64,000 nt of DNA from Pseudomonas reidholzensis (GTDB lineage: Bacteria; Pseudomonadota; Gammaproteobacteria; Pseudomonadales; Pseudomonadaceae): assembly GCF_900536025.1 (NCBI RefSeq), contig NZ_UNOZ01000022.1, positions 62,001 to 126,000 of the forward strand, given 5' to 3'. A model generated the notes under the pieces. It saw only the letters and a program-made list of their open reading frames with translations. It ran no database searches and was not told the DNA's origin. Of the stretch, positions 20,148 to 29,956 are shown piece by piece; position 1 is the first letter of the stretch; each line of letters begins with the position of its first letter. The position numbers and the translations under genes are program-made.

Positions 20148-20235
20148 CTTCGCGGGTAAACCCGCTCCCACAGGGTGGACCGAGCCGCCCTTGCGGACTG
20201 CTCAAATCCCTGTGGGAGCGGGTTTACCCGCGAAG
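20148..20235. repeat. REP pair with perfect 28-bp arms
   Basis: The left arm (20148-20175, beginning CTTCGCGGGTAAACCCGC) and right arm (20208-20235) are perfect reverse complements. Each arm itself holds the small REP palindrome GCGGGTAAACCCGC. The flanks are the usual CCGGCCT and GGGCCGCACAGCGGCCC. It separates the two small genes and may end transcription or protect mRNA 3' ends. Confidence 0.85.
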
Positions 20236-20299
20236 GGCCGCACAGCGGCCCCAGGGCCAGAACTAACAGCGCCATACATTGGGAAAATGAAAAATCCAT

Positions 20300-20557
20300 T
20301 CAATGCTGCGGATGCATCTCAGGCTGATCCCGGTGCTGTACCTGGGCCAACGCATATTCGACCAGCGTGCGCACCGACTCCAGCTCATGCATGACCGTCA
20401 GCATCATGAGCGAGCCGGGTGACCTGGCTTGTAACAGCAGGGATTGATGCCCCACGGTCAAGGCACAGAGCACGTGCTCGTTCGCTTGGACCAGGGTGTC
20501 TTCGAGGGATTGAGGGGGAGGATTGGAATGAGGTGGATCAGGCACGATCTTGAGCAT
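20300..20557 (-). CDS. Small DUF6124-type protein of unknown function
   Basis: This 85-residue protein begins MLKIVPDPP and continues with SLEDTLVQANEHVLCALTVG, a pattern shared by a family of small Pseudomonas proteins (DUF6124-like) of unknown role. It is largely helical with no membrane segment. AGAGG lies 9 bases before the ATG at 20557. A longer in-frame reading to 20773 is possible but has no RBS and no family resemblance. Confidence 0.65.
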   Translation of the reverse strand: MLKIVPDPPHSNPPPQSLEDTLVQANEHVLCALTVGHQSLLLQARSPGSLMMLTVMHELESVRTLVEYALAQVQHRDQPEMHPQH

Positions 20558-20933
20558 TTTTTGAAACCTCTCTTGCGTAGGATTCAACCACCACTCCACC
20601 CTTGCAATGGATGGGGTGGCGGCCACGTACGGGTCTGCAAGACCGGCGCAAAAGAGAAAACCGGCAGGCCCGAAGACCTCCCGTACGCAGCCGCCATTGA
20701 ACACTATCGTCAGCATTACGCTGGCGAATTGGCGGTGGATCAATTTCGCTATCAGGCTTGCAGGCCCGGCCACTGATTTCGCAGCGACTGGGCGAGACTA
20801 GGAGCCTGAAAAGACCACCGCAATGGCGTAAAGGATGATTCGGAAATGGACTACAGGGAACAGGGAAAATCTGATTCTTTCCTGTAGGGACGGCTCACGT
20901 TTCCACGTATTTTCAGCCCGCGAAGCGCCGATA
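20558..20933. other. Intergenic region without a supported gene
   Basis: This 376-base stretch holds the promoter side of the small gene at 20557 and the 3' side of the thioesterase gene. A hairpin CTACAGG...CCTGTAG at 20851-20887 could end the thioesterase transcript. No open frame here looks like a protein. Confidence 0.5.
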
Positions 20934-21365
20934 TCATCCCTCGAGCAGCCGACCCAACACCCCACGCAGCTCATCAGGCACCGGCACCGACCGCCGCTCA
21001 CGGGCATCGACGAACACATGCACGAAATGCCCCGTCGCCGCCGCCCGCTCCTCCCCCGCCACGAACACCGCCAATTGATAGCGGACCGAGCTGCGACCGA
21101 TCGCTTCAACCACCAGCCCCACCTCGATAGCCTGGGGAAACGCGACCGGGGCGTAGTATTCGCAGTTCGAACTCACCACCAGCCCGATCACCGCGCCGGC
21201 GTGGATGTCCAGCCCGCCCTGCTCGATCAGCAGGCGGTTGACGGCGCTGTCGAAGAAGCCGTAATAGACGACGTTGTTCACATGCCCGTAGACATCGTTG
21301 TCGTGCCAACGGGTGGTGATCGGGGTGAAATGCCGGTAGCGGCTGCGCGCCCTGACGTCAGTCAT
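20934..21365 (-). CDS. Acyl-CoA thioesterase (YbgC/FadM, 4HBT hot-dog family)
   Basis: This 143-residue hot-dog protein has the 4-hydroxybenzoyl-CoA thioesterase hallmark [20 protein letters not shown] near residues 20-39; the Asp in this loop is the usual catalytic residue. It would hydrolyse an acyl-CoA intermediate, perhaps to free stalled CoA in the pathway encoded up to 44126. Its ATG overlaps the stop of the alcohol dehydrogenase gene (TGATG), so the two are translationally coupled. Confidence 0.85.
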   Translation of the reverse strand: MTDVRARSRYRHFTPITTRWHDNDVYGHVNNVVYYGFFDSAVNRLLIEQGGLDIHAGAVIGLVVSSNCEYYAPVAFPQAIEVGLVVEAIGRSSVRYQLAVFVAGEERAAATGHFVHVFVDARERRSVPVPDELRGVLGRLLEG

Positions 21366-22528
21366 CACCAGGCCGCCTCATAGATACGCAAGGCATCGTC
21401 CACGCTGACTTCTCGCGGGTTGTTGACCAGCAGCCGCTGTTGCTGCATCGCATCCTCGGCCAGTTGCCGCAGGCAGCCCTCGGGGATGTCGAGGTCGCGC
21501 AGGCGGCTCGGCAACCCGCAACGAGGGCCGAGTTGCGCGAGCTCGGTCACGAACTGCTCCGCCTGGCTGCGCTGATCGCCAGGCTGCAAGCGCGCCCCCA
21601 GCAGCAGCGGGGCCAGTTCGGCGTAATCGGCCTGCGCCTGCGGCAGGTTGAAGCGCGCCACGTGCGGCAGCACCAGCGCGTTCGACAGCCCGTGGGGAAT
21701 ATGAAAATGCCCACCCAGTGGATAGGCCAGCGCGTGCACCGCGGCCACCGGCGCGTTGGCGAAGGCCTGCCCCGCCAGGCAGGCGCCCAGCAACATGCCT
21801 TGGCGGGCTTGCAGGTTGCTGCCGTCATGCACAGCGTGCTCGAGGTTTTCCGTCAGCAGGCGCAACGCCTCGCGCGCCAGCATGCTGGACAGCGGGTTGC
21901 GCCGCAGCTTGCTGGTGTAGGCTTCGATCGCATGCACCATGGCGTCGATGCCGGTCGCCGCGGTCACCGCAGGCGGCAGGCCGAGGGTACAGGCCGCGTC
22001 GAGCACGGCCAGGTCAGGCAGCAGCACGGGCGAGACGATGCCGGTCTTGCTGGCCTTGCCGACGGTGACGATGGCAATCGGCGTGACCTCCGAACCGGTG
22101 CCGGCCGTGGTCGGCACCTGGATCAAGGGCAAGCGAAGGCTGTTGACCTGGTCGACGCCGTAGAGCTCACTGATCGACTGCTGGCACTGCGGATGCGCCA
22201 GCACCGCGACCAGCTTGGCCACGTCCATCGAGCTTCCGCCGCCGAACCCGACGATCAGCTCGGCCTGCGCGTCCCTCGCGTGCGCGGCCGCCGCCAGCAC
22301 ACAGTCTTGGCTCGGGTCGGCAGTGACCTCCTTGAATACCGACACCTGCACCTGAGCGACAGGGAACCCCAACAGCAATTCGGCAAACAGCGGCAGGGCT
22401 GCAACGCCAGGGTCGGTGACCATCAACACCCGGCGTGCGCCCCGCTCCAGGCAAAGCGTGGCAAGGCGCCGGGCAGCACCGACCTCGCTGATGAGCTGCG
22501 CGGTGGTGATAAAGCTGAAGGGCTGCAT
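21365..22528 (-). CDS. Iron-containing (type III) alcohol dehydrogenase
   Basis: This 387-residue Fe-ADH has the nucleotide motif [13 protein letters not shown] near residue 97. Metal ligands are in [15 protein letters not shown] (Asp and His) and [17 protein letters not shown] (His residues). It would oxidise an alcohol, or reduce an aldehyde, with NAD(P). It is coupled to the downstream thioesterase. The ATG at 22528 (MQPFSFITT) is preferred; longer readings enter the repeat at 22624-22746. In this island it may oxidise an omega-hydroxy acid produced by lactone opening (inference). Confidence 0.86.
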   Translation of the reverse strand: MQPFSFITTAQLISEVGAARRLATLCLERGARRVLMVTDPGVAALPLFAELLLGFPVAQVQVSVFKEVTADPSQDCVLAAAAHARDAQAELIVGFGGGSSMDVAKLVAVLAHPQCQQSISELYGVDQVNSLRLPLIQVPTTAGTGSEVTPIAIVTVGKASKTGIVSPVLLPDLAVLDAACTLGLPPAVTAATGIDAMVHAIEAYTSKLRRNPLSSMLAREALRLLTENLEHAVHDGSNLQARQGMLLGACLAGQAFANAPVAAVHALAYPLGGHFHIPHGLSNALVLPHVARFNLPQAQADYAELAPLLLGARLQPGDQRSQAEQFVTELAQLGPRCGLPSRLRDLDIPEGCLRQLAEDAMQQQRLLVNNPREVSVDDALRIYEAAW

Positions 22529-22623
22529 GGCAATGACTCCTTGTCTCTCGTGGGTACGCTGTATGTCGTTAACCCTCGCAAGGGCTTCGCATGTTTCCTG
22601 AATTGATACCTGGCTTTGGCTCG

Positions 22624-22746
22624 CTGGGGCCGCTGCGCGCCCCTTTCGCGACACAAGGCCGCTCCCACTTGGACGGCGAAATCGGGGCAACACGCCATCC
22701 TGTGGGAGCGGCCTTGTGTCGCGAAAGGGCTGCGCAGCGGCCCCGG
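22624..22746. repeat. Long inverted REP-like repeat
   Basis: Two arms of about 45 bases, 22624-22668 and 22702-22746, are nearly perfect reverse complements (cores TTTCGCGACACAAGGCCGCT and its complement) with a 33-base spacer. The same family, with longer flanks, recurs at 44131-44375. The arm-flank sequence CGCCAAGCGCAATTTCA continues to 22771, close to the dehydrogenase stop codon at 22780. Confidence 0.85.
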
Positions 22747-22779
22747 CGAGCTCACGCCAAGCGCAATTTCAGAACACCT

Positions 22780-24081
22780 TCAAAGAGCCCGGGAGGTGTC
22801 ACCGACGCTGCCCCGACTTTCACCCTCAGCCGCCCAGCGCTGGATCAGCGGTGCTGGCCGCCAGTGCTCGCCGAACCGCTCACGCAGGCGCTCCAGGCTG
22901 GCCAGGATCTGCGCAGCGCCCTGCCCCTGCGCCCAGGTCATCGGCCCGCCCACCTGCGCGGGGAAGCCGTAACCGTTGAGCCACACCTGATCAATGTCTG
23001 CGCCATTGGCAGCGATTCCTTCCTCGAGGATCTTTGCCCCTTCGTTGACCAGCGCCAGCAGGCAGCGCTCGAGGATTTCATCCGTGCCGATGCGGCGCCG
23101 ACGGTAGCCGAGGTCCTGCGATACCTGACGGACCAGTGCATCGACCTGCGGGTCGTGCTCGCCGCGGCGGCTGCCCGGGGCGTAAGTGTAGTAGCCCGCA
23201 GCACGTTTCTGCCCAAGCCGCCCGCGCTCACAGAGCGCGTTGTCGACCTGCACCAAGGGTGATTCATTGCCCTTGCCCGCCAGCGTGCGGGCGCGCCACT
23301 CCAGGTCGATGCCCACCACGTCGTACATGCGGAACGGCCCCATGGCAAAGCCGAACTGCTCCAGGGCAGCATCCACCTGATGCGGCAACGCGCCTTCGAG
23401 GAGCATCTTGCGCGCTTCGGCGGCGTAGCCGGCGAGCATGCGGTTGCCGATAAAGCCTGGGCAGTTGCCCGCCACCACCGCGACCTTGCCCAGGCGTTGG
23501 CCGAGCGCCTGCGCGGCGTCGATGACGGCCGCGAGGGTGTGCTCGCCGCGCACGATCTCCAGCAGTTTCATCACATGTGCCGGGCTGAAGAAATGCAGGC
23601 CGAGCACCTGCTGCGGTCGATTCGTCACTGTGGCGATGGCATCGATATCCAGTGCCGAGGTGTTGCTGGCGAGGATCGCCCCAGGCTTGAGGTGGGCGTC
23701 GAGCAGCCGGAAGATGTCCTGCTTCAAGGCCAGGTTCTCGTAGACCGCTTCGATCACCAGGTCGGCGTCTGCCAAGGCGGCGTAACCGTCGACAGCCTGT
23801 ACCCGCTGCAGGCAGGCGTGGGCCTGGGCCTGGGTGATGCGCGCCTTGGCCACCTGTTGCGACCAGAGCTGCTCGAGCATCTCCAGCCCCGCGACCAGGC
23901 TGGCACGCTCGTTGTCCAGCCACAGCACGTCCAGCCCGGCGCTTGCCAGGCTGGCGACGATGCCGCGGCCCATGGTGCCGGCACCCAGCACGGCGACCTG
24001 CTGGATTGCGAAGGGGTTGTGTTCGCCTGGCGTTGCCGTGCCCTGTCGAGCCGGCGCGGTTTCAGATCGAAGATCCAGCAT
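22780..24081 (-). CDS. 3-hydroxyacyl-CoA dehydrogenase (HAD/FadB-C-terminal type)
   Basis: This 433-residue NAD-dependent enzyme oxidises 3-hydroxyacyl-CoA. The Rossmann motif VAVLGAGTMGRGIVASLASAG starts near residue 28. HFFSPAHVMKLLEIV holds the catalytic His, and GNCPGFIGNRML and the C-terminal GGPMTWAQGQG domain follow. It resembles the C-terminal part of multifunctional FadB-like proteins without the hydratase. The ATG at 24081 is preferred for its AAGGA at a 9-base distance; 24108 is an in-frame alternative. It is the last gene of the MFS-led operon, and its stop lies beside a long inverted repeat. Confidence 0.88.
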   Translation of the reverse strand: MLDLRSETAPARQGTATPGEHNPFAIQQVAVLGAGTMGRGIVASLASAGLDVLWLDNERASLVAGLEMLEQLWSQQVAKARITQAQAHACLQRVQAVDGYAALADADLVIEAVYENLALKQDIFRLLDAHLKPGAILASNTSALDIDAIATVTNRPQQVLGLHFFSPAHVMKLLEIVRGEHTLAAVIDAAQALGQRLGKVAVVAGNCPGFIGNRMLAGYAAEARKMLLEGALPHQVDAALEQFGFAMGPFRMYDVVGIDLEWRARTLAGKGNESPLVQVDNALCERGRLGQKRAAGYYTYAPGSRRGEHDPQVDALVRQVSQDLGYRRRRIGTDEILERCLLALVNEGAKILEEGIAANGADIDQVWLNGYGFPAQVGGPMTWAQGQGAAQILASLERLRERFGEHWRPAPLIQRWAAEGESRGSVGDTSRAL

Positions 24082-24131
24082 CCTTGAAGTTCCTTGTCGA
24101 ACGAACATGATCCTGCAAGCGTGACCCAGGC

Positions 24132-25655
24132 TCAGAGGCCGGCCGCGCGCTCATGGCTAAGCGAAACATCCAGCAGTGCCCGGCGTCGTAGCCAGGGGCT
24201 GGGGCGATAACGGGGGTCATGGGCGGTATCGACCATGCGCTGCAAAATCATCAGCACGCGCTTGGCGCCCAGCTGGTCGCCCCAGCTCAACGGCCCCTGC
24301 GGATAGCCCAGGCCAAGGCGCACGGCCTGATCGATGTGCGCAGGGCTGGCAACCCCTTGCTGGGCGATTTCACAGGCCAGGTTGACGATGGCCGCCATCA
24401 CCCGCTGGCAGACGAACCCCAAGCTGTCTTCGATCAACGACACGCCTACACCGTCCTGGGCAAAGGCCGCCAGGGCGAACGTCAGGAGGCGCGCATCGGT
24501 CACCGGCGTGCACATCAGCGTCCGGTGTCTGTCGAGGCCCGGCAGCATGTCGATGCACAGCGTACGGCGAGGATCGGTGCCAAAGGCCAACGCCGCGCCG
24601 GTGGCATCCCGGCCATACGGCGCCAGCAGGCACAGCGAGCCCGCCGCGGGTGTCGCGGCGCGGTCCAGTTGCAGCCCCAGCGCCTGCAACCAGGCCACCA
24701 GCAAGGCAAGGTCGGCCGGGTCATCGGCGCCGACCCACACGGCCGGTCGATCGCCCGGTTCGGCCAGGGTCACGGGCGCTTCGGCGCTGGCCTCGGGCCT
24801 GGGATAACGGTAGAAACCCTCGCCGCTCTTGCGCCCCAACTGGCCCGCCTCGAGCCTCTGCCGGGTGATCACCGAAGGGCGATAGCGGGGGTCGTGGTAG
24901 TACTGCTGGTAGATCGACTCCATCACCGGGTGTGAGACATCCAGGGCGGTCAGGTCGAACAGCTCGAACGGCCCCATGCGAAAGCCCATCGACTCGCGCA
25001 GGATGCAGTCGATGACCGCCACCGGCGCCACCCGCTCACCGAGCAGCGCCAGCGCTTCGGTGCCATAGGCGCGGCCGGCATGGTTGATGATGAAGCCAGG
25101 GGTATCGCGCGACCTCACCGGCTGGTGCCCGAGGCGGCTGACCAACGCCATCAGGCGCTCGCCAACTGCGGGATCGGTGTGCAGGCCGTCGATCACCTCG
25201 ACCACCTTCATCAACGCCACCGGGTTGAAAAAGTGCAGGCCGGCTACTCGTGAAGGGTGCTGGCACGGCGCGGCAATCGCGGTGATCGACAACGACGAGG
25301 TGTTGCTGGCGAGGATGCACTCGGGCGCAACGATCTGCTCCAGCTCGGTGAACAGCCGCTGCTTGGCGTCGAGCTTCTCGACAATGGCCTCGATGATCAG
25401 CTGGCAATCGCCCAACTGCGCCAGTGCCTGGCCAACCTGCAGGTTGGCCAACGCCTGCTGACGCTGCTGCGGGCTCATCTTGCGCTTGTCGACCAGGGTG
25501 TCGAACACCCCCGCCAAGCGCTCGATACAGGCTTGCGCCGCACCGCCAACCGCGTCATAGAGCATTACGCTCAGCCCCGCCTGGGCGCAGACCTGGGCAA
25601 TACCGGCGCCCATCGCGCCGGCACCGATGATGCCGACCCTGTGGATCTCAGCCAT
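24132..25655 (-). CDS. 3-hydroxyacyl-CoA dehydrogenase, PaaH type with two C-terminal domains
   Basis: This 507-residue protein has VGIIGAGAMGAGIAQVCAQAG at residues 7-27. LHFFNPVALMKVVEVI holds the catalytic His, followed by DTPGFIINHAGR and two 3HCDH C-terminal domains; the second contains EDSLGFVCQRVMAAIVNLAC near 410. The length matches PaaH (about 500). It oxidises 3-hydroxyacyl-CoA in a beta-oxidation-like route. GGGGGAG lies just upstream of the start, which is 1 base from the hydratase stop codon. Confidence 0.9.
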   Translation of the reverse strand: MAEIHRVGIIGAGAMGAGIAQVCAQAGLSVMLYDAVGGAAQACIERLAGVFDTLVDKRKMSPQQRQQALANLQVGQALAQLGDCQLIIEAIVEKLDAKQRLFTELEQIVAPECILASNTSSLSITAIAAPCQHPSRVAGLHFFNPVALMKVVEVIDGLHTDPAVGERLMALVSRLGHQPVRSRDTPGFIINHAGRAYGTEALALLGERVAPVAVIDCILRESMGFRMGPFELFDLTALDVSHPVMESIYQQYYHDPRYRPSVITRQRLEAGQLGRKSGEGFYRYPRPEASAEAPVTLAEPGDRPAVWVGADDPADLALLVAWLQALGLQLDRAATPAAGSLCLLAPYGRDATGAALAFGTDPRRTLCIDMLPGLDRHRTLMCTPVTDARLLTFALAAFAQDGVGVSLIEDSLGFVCQRVMAAIVNLACEIAQQGVASPAHIDQAVRLGLGYPQGPLSWGDQLGAKRVLMILQRMVDTAHDPRYRPSPWLRRRALLDVSLSHERAAGL

Positions 25656-25656
25656 C

Positions 25657-26442
25657 TCACTCCCCCCTGAATTGCGCACGGCGCTTGTCGAGGAAGGCCT
25701 GGGCCCCCTCCTTCTGGTCCGCCGAGTCGAACAGCAGCTGGAACGCCTTGCGCTCCAGTGCCAGCGCGCCGTCGAGTGGCATCTCGGCGCCGAGCAGCGC
25801 CACTTCCTTGATCTGTTCGACCGCCAGGCGCGGCAGCGCGGCAAGTTCGGCGCCGAAGGCCAGGGCCCTGGCCAGCACCTCTGGGTCGTCCACCACTTCG
25901 CTGACCATGCCCATCGCCAGCGCTTGCTCGGCCGGCACCAGGCAACCGCTGAGCAGCATGCGCATCGCCTGGAACTTGCCCACCGCGCGGATCAGCCGCT
26001 GGGTGCCACCGGCGCCGGGCATCAGCCCCAGCTTCACCTCAGGCTGGCCGAAGCGCGCCTGGCGGCCGGCGATGATGACGTCGCAATGCATCGCCAGTTC
26101 GCAACCACCGCCCAGGGCAAAACCATTGACGGCAGCGATCACCGGCTTGGGGCACTGGCTGATGGCCTGCCACAAGCGCTCGGCGTGCCGCTCGTACATC
26201 TGCACCGGCGTCGCCTCGGCAAACTCACGCACATCGGCACCCGCAACAAAACACTCCGGGCCGCCGGTGAGCACCACCGCCCTCACCGCCGGGTCCACCG
26301 CCAACTCACGAAAAACCCGCGCCAGCGCCTCGCGCACCCGGCCATTGAGGGCGTTCTTGGCCTCGGGGCGGTTGATCCTGACCAACGCCACGCGGTCGTC
26401 CTGAACCGTGACCGTGACCACTTCTGCAAGCACATTCGACAT
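25657..26442 (-). CDS. Enoyl-CoA hydratase/isomerase (crotonase family)
   Basis: This 261-residue crotonase-fold protein has the CoA-binding NRPEAKNALN near residue 26. The oxyanion-hole segments are VAGADVREFAE and GFALGGGCELAMHCDV. Both catalytic glutamates of hydratases appear to be present (GGGCELAM and GQPEVKLGLMPGAGG), which supports true hydratase activity. The start may be ATG 26442 (MSNVLAEV) or ATG 26451. It lies in the operon MFS - hydratase - PaaH type - 3-hydroxyacyl-CoA dehydrogenase. Confidence 0.9.
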   Translation of the reverse strand: MSNVLAEVVTVTVQDDRVALVRINRPEAKNALNGRVREALARVFRELAVDPAVRAVVLTGGPECFVAGADVREFAEATPVQMYERHAERLWQAISQCPKPVIAAVNGFALGGGCELAMHCDVIIAGRQARFGQPEVKLGLMPGAGGTQRLIRAVGKFQAMRMLLSGCLVPAEQALAMGMVSEVVDDPEVLARALAFGAELAALPRLAVEQIKEVALLGAEMPLDGALALERKAFQLLFDSADQKEGAQAFLDKRRAQFRGE

Positions 26443-26476
26443 GTCGCACATCCCGCTTCAGCAAAATGAAAAGTCT

Positions 26477-27772
26477 TCAGAGCGCCTCGCTCGGCACCGA
26501 CACCGCCGGCCCGCGCCGGGATTCACGCAGCAGGAAGAACACCACCACGGCCCCGGTCAGAGAAACGCAACCCGCCATCAGGAAGGCGCTGTCGAACTTG
26601 CCGGTGGACTGCACGATGTAGCCGGTGACGACTGGCCCGATCATCCCTGCGGTACTGCCGCACAGGTGCAGGAAGCCGGTCACCGCACCGACGTTGTTCT
26701 TGTCGACGTTGTCCAGCACCACCGCCCAGTAGGAGGGGCCGGCGGTGTAGAGGAGGAACAGCGACATCGACATCAAAGCGACCGCGGCGGTCAGTGTGGT
26801 GACGGTGCCCGAGAGGCCCACGCACATCGCCGAGCACCCCAGGAAGGTCACCAGGATCAGCTTGCGCGCCAGCACCGCGCTGCCGGTCTTGCGCAGCACG
26901 AAGTCCGATAGCACGCCGCCCAGCGACATGCCAACAAACCCCACCAGCCATGGAATGACCGTGGCGAAGGCCATGCTCTTGATATCCAGGCCATGGGCCT
27001 TGGTCAGGTAGGACGGGAACCAGCTGAGGAAAAAGAACAGCGTGTAGTTGGAGGCGAAGAACGCGAACGAGGTCCCGAGGATCACCGGGTTGCGAATGTA
27101 CGACCACACCGAGCGCTGCGGCGCGACCACCCCGTTGAGCGAGGCCTGCTCTTCACGCCGCCACTCGGCGATGCGGTTCTTCTCTTCTTCGGTGACGCGT
27201 TTGCTTTTTTCCGGCGCATCGGCCGCCAGGTACACCCAGCACGCCAGCCAGACAAAACCGATGGCGGCGATAATCACGAACGACAGGCGCCAGCCGAAGG
27301 CGACCGCGAGCAACCCCACGATGGGCCCGGCAATCGCCCCGCCCAACGGCGAGCCGGCGCTCAGGAAGCCCACCGCCGTGGCCACCTGGCGTTTCGGGAA
27401 CCAGCTGTTGACCATCTTGTTGGCCGCCGCCGAAATCGGCCCCTCGGCCATGCCGAACAGCACCCGCAGGATCAGCATCGACCAGAAACCGGTGGCGATC
27501 GCGGTCAGGCCGCAGAAGATCGACCACAACGCCACCGCCGCACCGAGCACCCACAGTGGGCCGAAACGGTCGGCGGCAAGCCCACCCAGGAAGTTGAAGA
27601 TCGCGTAGCCGAAGAAGAACGCGCCGAAGATGATGCCGAACTGCTCGGGGTTCAGGTGCAGGTCGGCTTCGACCATGGGCAGCACGATCGACAGTGCCAC
27701 CCGGTCCATGTAGTTGATCATGTACAGGGTCAACAGCAGAAAAACGATCACCCATCTCAGATTTTTTATCAT
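26477..27772 (-). CDS. MFS transporter, anion:cation symporter (ACS) family
   Basis: This 431-residue protein has 12 membrane segments. It begins with YMINYMDRVALSIVLPM, typical of ACS members such as hexuronate, phthalate and tartrate carriers, and has the loop GGLAADRFGPLWVLG and a central charged loop (APEKSKRVTEEEKNRIAEWR). It probably imports an organic acid that feeds the catabolic genes on either side. The leader TAACAATAAT directly before the ATG resembles a Crc/Hfq CA motif. Confidence 0.9.
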   Translation of the reverse strand: MIKNLRWVIVFLLLTLYMINYMDRVALSIVLPMVEADLHLNPEQFGIIFGAFFFGYAIFNFLGGLAADRFGPLWVLGAAVALWSIFCGLTAIATGFWSMLILRVLFGMAEGPISAAANKMVNSWFPKRQVATAVGFLSAGSPLGGAIAGPIVGLLAVAFGWRLSFVIIAAIGFVWLACWVYLAADAPEKSKRVTEEEKNRIAEWRREEQASLNGVVAPQRSVWSYIRNPVILGTSFAFFASNYTLFFFLSWFPSYLTKAHGLDIKSMAFATVIPWLVGFVGMSLGGVLSDFVLRKTGSAVLARKLILVTFLGCSAMCVGLSGTVTTLTAAVALMSMSLFLLYTAGPSYWAVVLDNVDKNNVGAVTGFLHLCGSTAGMIGPVVTGYIVQSTGKFDSAFLMAGCVSLTGAVVVFFLLRESRRGPAVSVPSEAL

Positions 27773-27780
27773 TATTGTTA
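27771..27780 (-). promoter_or_regulatory. Crc/Hfq-like CA motif before the MFS gene
   Basis: On the minus strand TAACAATAAT abuts the MFS start codon. It fits the AAnAAnAA pattern bound by Hfq/Crc in Pseudomonas mRNAs during catabolite repression. Confidence 0.4.
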
Positions 27781-27868
27781 TCTCACTGTTCGATGCATCG
27801 TCGATCAGGGACAGCGGTCCGCTGCCCCTGCCACTCTAACGCCCAGCCGTGAACATCAGGTGCAGAGA

Positions 27869-28939
27869 CTACGCAATGACGGCGCGTACCTGGGAGCCTG
27901 CCAGGGCTTTGTTGACGGCGGGAATGATCACCTCGCCCCACAGTTCGATCTGCCGCAACATGGTCTTTTCATCGAAGTCGCCCAGTTGGGTCTGCACCGC
28001 CACCTGGTCGGGCTTGAGCACTTCGATTTCTTCCAGCAACTTGTCGATGACGTAGTTGACGCTGCCGATCGGCATGTTCTTGCGCATCTGTTCGAACGAC
28101 AGGTCTTTCTCAGTCGGGGTTTCCTGCATCAGGTAACCGTCGCTGCTTTGTTGACGGCGCTTCTGCAAGGCCTCCGACAGGCGCCGTTGATAACGGGCGT
28201 TGTCCAGGTAGCTGTTGATCTCGGCCGGGTTGTCGCTGGCATAGCAGCAGCGCAGCAAGGCGATGCGCGCGTCACCAACTTGCTTGCCCTCGCTGGCGGC
28301 GGCCTGTTCGATGTTGGCGCGCAGGGCTTTTACGGTGTCCAGCCCGTCATGGAACGCAGTGACGAACAGGTTGTGCCCTTCGCGGTAGGCCCGGCCCATG
28401 CTGCGTGCCGAACCTGCAGCGAGCCAGATGGGCGGGCCCGGCTGTTGTACGGTATGTACTGAAATGGCGGTTGGGGGGATCTTCAGGTGTTCGCCGTCAT
28501 GCTCGAAAATCGGTTGCCGCAGGCCTTTCTGCAACACGTCCAGGTACTCGGCGAACACTGCCGGCGCGTTGTCCACGTCGATGCCAAAGCGTTCGAACTC
28601 GAACTGCTGGTAACCCGAGCCCACACCGAGTTCCAACCGCCCGTTACAGGCGATGTCGGCAAAGCCGATTTCCGACAGCAGCCGCTGCGGCTGGTACAGC
28701 GGCAACACGCAAACCGCCGTGCCCAGGCGCAGGGTGCGGGTGACACCGGACAAGGCGGCAACCATCATCAGGGGTGACGGGACCAGGCTGTAGTTATTGA
28801 AATGGTGCTCGGCAAACCAGGCGGTGTGAAAGCCGGCTTTTTCTGCGGCGATGGCCTGTTCCATGGAGTGACGTAATACCCGCTCGGAACTTTGGTGATA
28901 ACCACGCTGCGCAGCGAGAATGAATGTTCCAAATTCCAT
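27869..28939 (-). CDS. LLM-class flavin-dependent monooxygenase (bacterial luciferase family)
   Basis: This 356-residue TIM-barrel flavoenzyme is related to LuxA. It begins MEFGTFILAAQRG, with AGFHTAWFAEHHF near residue 35, LRLGTAVCVLPLYQPQRLLSE near 71 and GRLELGVGSGYQQFEFERFG near 100. Such enzymes use reduced flavin from a separate reductase, here probably the one at 31717-32268, to oxygenate aldehydes, ketones (type II Baeyer-Villiger) or amines. With an SDR and a lactonase in the same island, ketone-to-lactone oxidation is a plausible inference. It has its own leader with an AATAATAAAAGGATC ribosome site. Confidence 0.88.
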   Translation of the reverse strand: MEFGTFILAAQRGYHQSSERVLRHSMEQAIAAEKAGFHTAWFAEHHFNNYSLVPSPLMMVAALSGVTRTLRLGTAVCVLPLYQPQRLLSEIGFADIACNGRLELGVGSGYQQFEFERFGIDVDNAPAVFAEYLDVLQKGLRQPIFEHDGEHLKIPPTAISVHTVQQPGPPIWLAAGSARSMGRAYREGHNLFVTAFHDGLDTVKALRANIEQAAASEGKQVGDARIALLRCCYASDNPAEINSYLDNARYQRRLSEALQKRRQQSSDGYLMQETPTEKDLSFEQMRKNMPIGSVNYVIDKLLEEIEVLKPDQVAVQTQLGDFDEKTMLRQIELWGEVIIPAVNKALAGSQVRAVIA

Positions 28940-28946
28940 GTGAAGA

Positions 28947-28960
28947 TCCTTTTATTATTG
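28947..28960 (-). promoter_or_regulatory. CA motif overlapping the RBS of the flavin monooxygenase gene
   Basis: On the minus strand CAATAATAAAAGGA merges an AAnAAnAA tract with the AAGGA ribosome site, 7 bases before the ATG. Hfq/Crc binding here would block translation. Confidence 0.45.
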
Positions 28961-29167
28961 ATTTCAAGGGTTGGACGTTTTTTCAAGGTGCACGAAGCCG
29001 TCACGGGCAGTAGCAAGCGCTGCCGCGAACTCATTGGAAAAACGAACAGATATCACGCTGAAAACTTGTAGCCCTGAGTTTATGCGAGAGCACCCGGACT
29101 GTTCCAACGCTCAAACCGCAAACACCGCTAATTCATATACGTGATTAAACCGGCTGTACCGCGCCGG

Positions 29168-29956
29168 TCAGCGACCGACGAAACGCGGTTGCTCGCCCGC
29201 CAAAAATGCACGGACGCCGATCCGGTAGTCCTCACTCTGCCCTGCCTTGCGCTGCAGATCAGCCTCCAGAGCCAGTTGCGCGATCAAGCTGTTGCTCGGC
29301 GAGGCCAGGAAGGCCTGCTTGATCGCGGCGCACGATCCCACTGGGCGGGTTGCCAGTTGACGTGCCAGGGCATGCGCGCGGCTCATCAGGGCATCGCTTT
29401 CGAGGGTTTCCCAGATCATCCCCCAGGCCTGCGCCTGCACCGCACTGATCGGCTCGGCCAGCAGTGCCAGCGCACGCGCCCGGGCCTCACCGATCAGCCT
29501 GGGCAATAGCCAACTGCCGCCGGCATCCGGCCCCAGGCCAATGCGCGCAAACGCCTGGATGAACGTGGCGGTATTGGCCGCCAGGACGATATCGCAAGCC
29601 AGGGCGATATTGGCGCCAGCGCCGGCAGCCACCCCGTTGACCGCACACACCACCGGCTTGTCGCTTTGCCGGATCGCCAGGATGATCGGGTTGTAGTACT
29701 CGAGCAGCGAGGCGCCGAGGTCTGCCACCTGCCCTTCGACCGGCTTGCGCTCGTTCAGGTCCTGCCCGGCACAGAAGCCGCGCCCGGCCCCGGTGAGCAG
29801 GATGGCCCTGCAGTGGGGGTCGGCGATGGCGCTGTCCAGGGCTGCCTTGAGGCCTTCGAGCAGGGGCACGGTACAGGCGTTGAGCTTGTCGGGACGATTG
29901 AGGGTGATGACGGTGTAACCCGCCTGTTTATCCAGCAGGACGACCGGGGGATTCAT
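29168..29956 (-). CDS. Enoyl-CoA hydratase/isomerase (PaaG-like crotonase)
   Basis: This 262-residue crotonase has NRPDKLNACTV near residue 23, GRGFCAGQDLNER near 60, NGVAAGAGANIALACDIV near 104 and FARIGLGPDAGGSWLLPRLIG near 128. The Asp in GPDAGG and the absence of the first hydratase Glu are features of PaaG-type isomerases, so isomerase activity is more likely than hydratase. The start ATG overlaps the stop of the 98-residue gene upstream (ATGA), showing coupled translation. It is the last gene of the operon starting near 36203. Confidence 0.87.
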   Translation of the reverse strand: MNPPVVLLDKQAGYTVITLNRPDKLNACTVPLLEGLKAALDSAIADPHCRAILLTGAGRGFCAGQDLNERKPVEGQVADLGASLLEYYNPIILAIRQSDKPVVCAVNGVAAGAGANIALACDIVLAANTATFIQAFARIGLGPDAGGSWLLPRLIGEARARALALLAEPISAVQAQAWGMIWETLESDALMSRAHALARQLATRPVGSCAAIKQAFLASPSNSLIAQLALEADLQRKAGQSEDYRIGVRAFLAGEQPRFVGR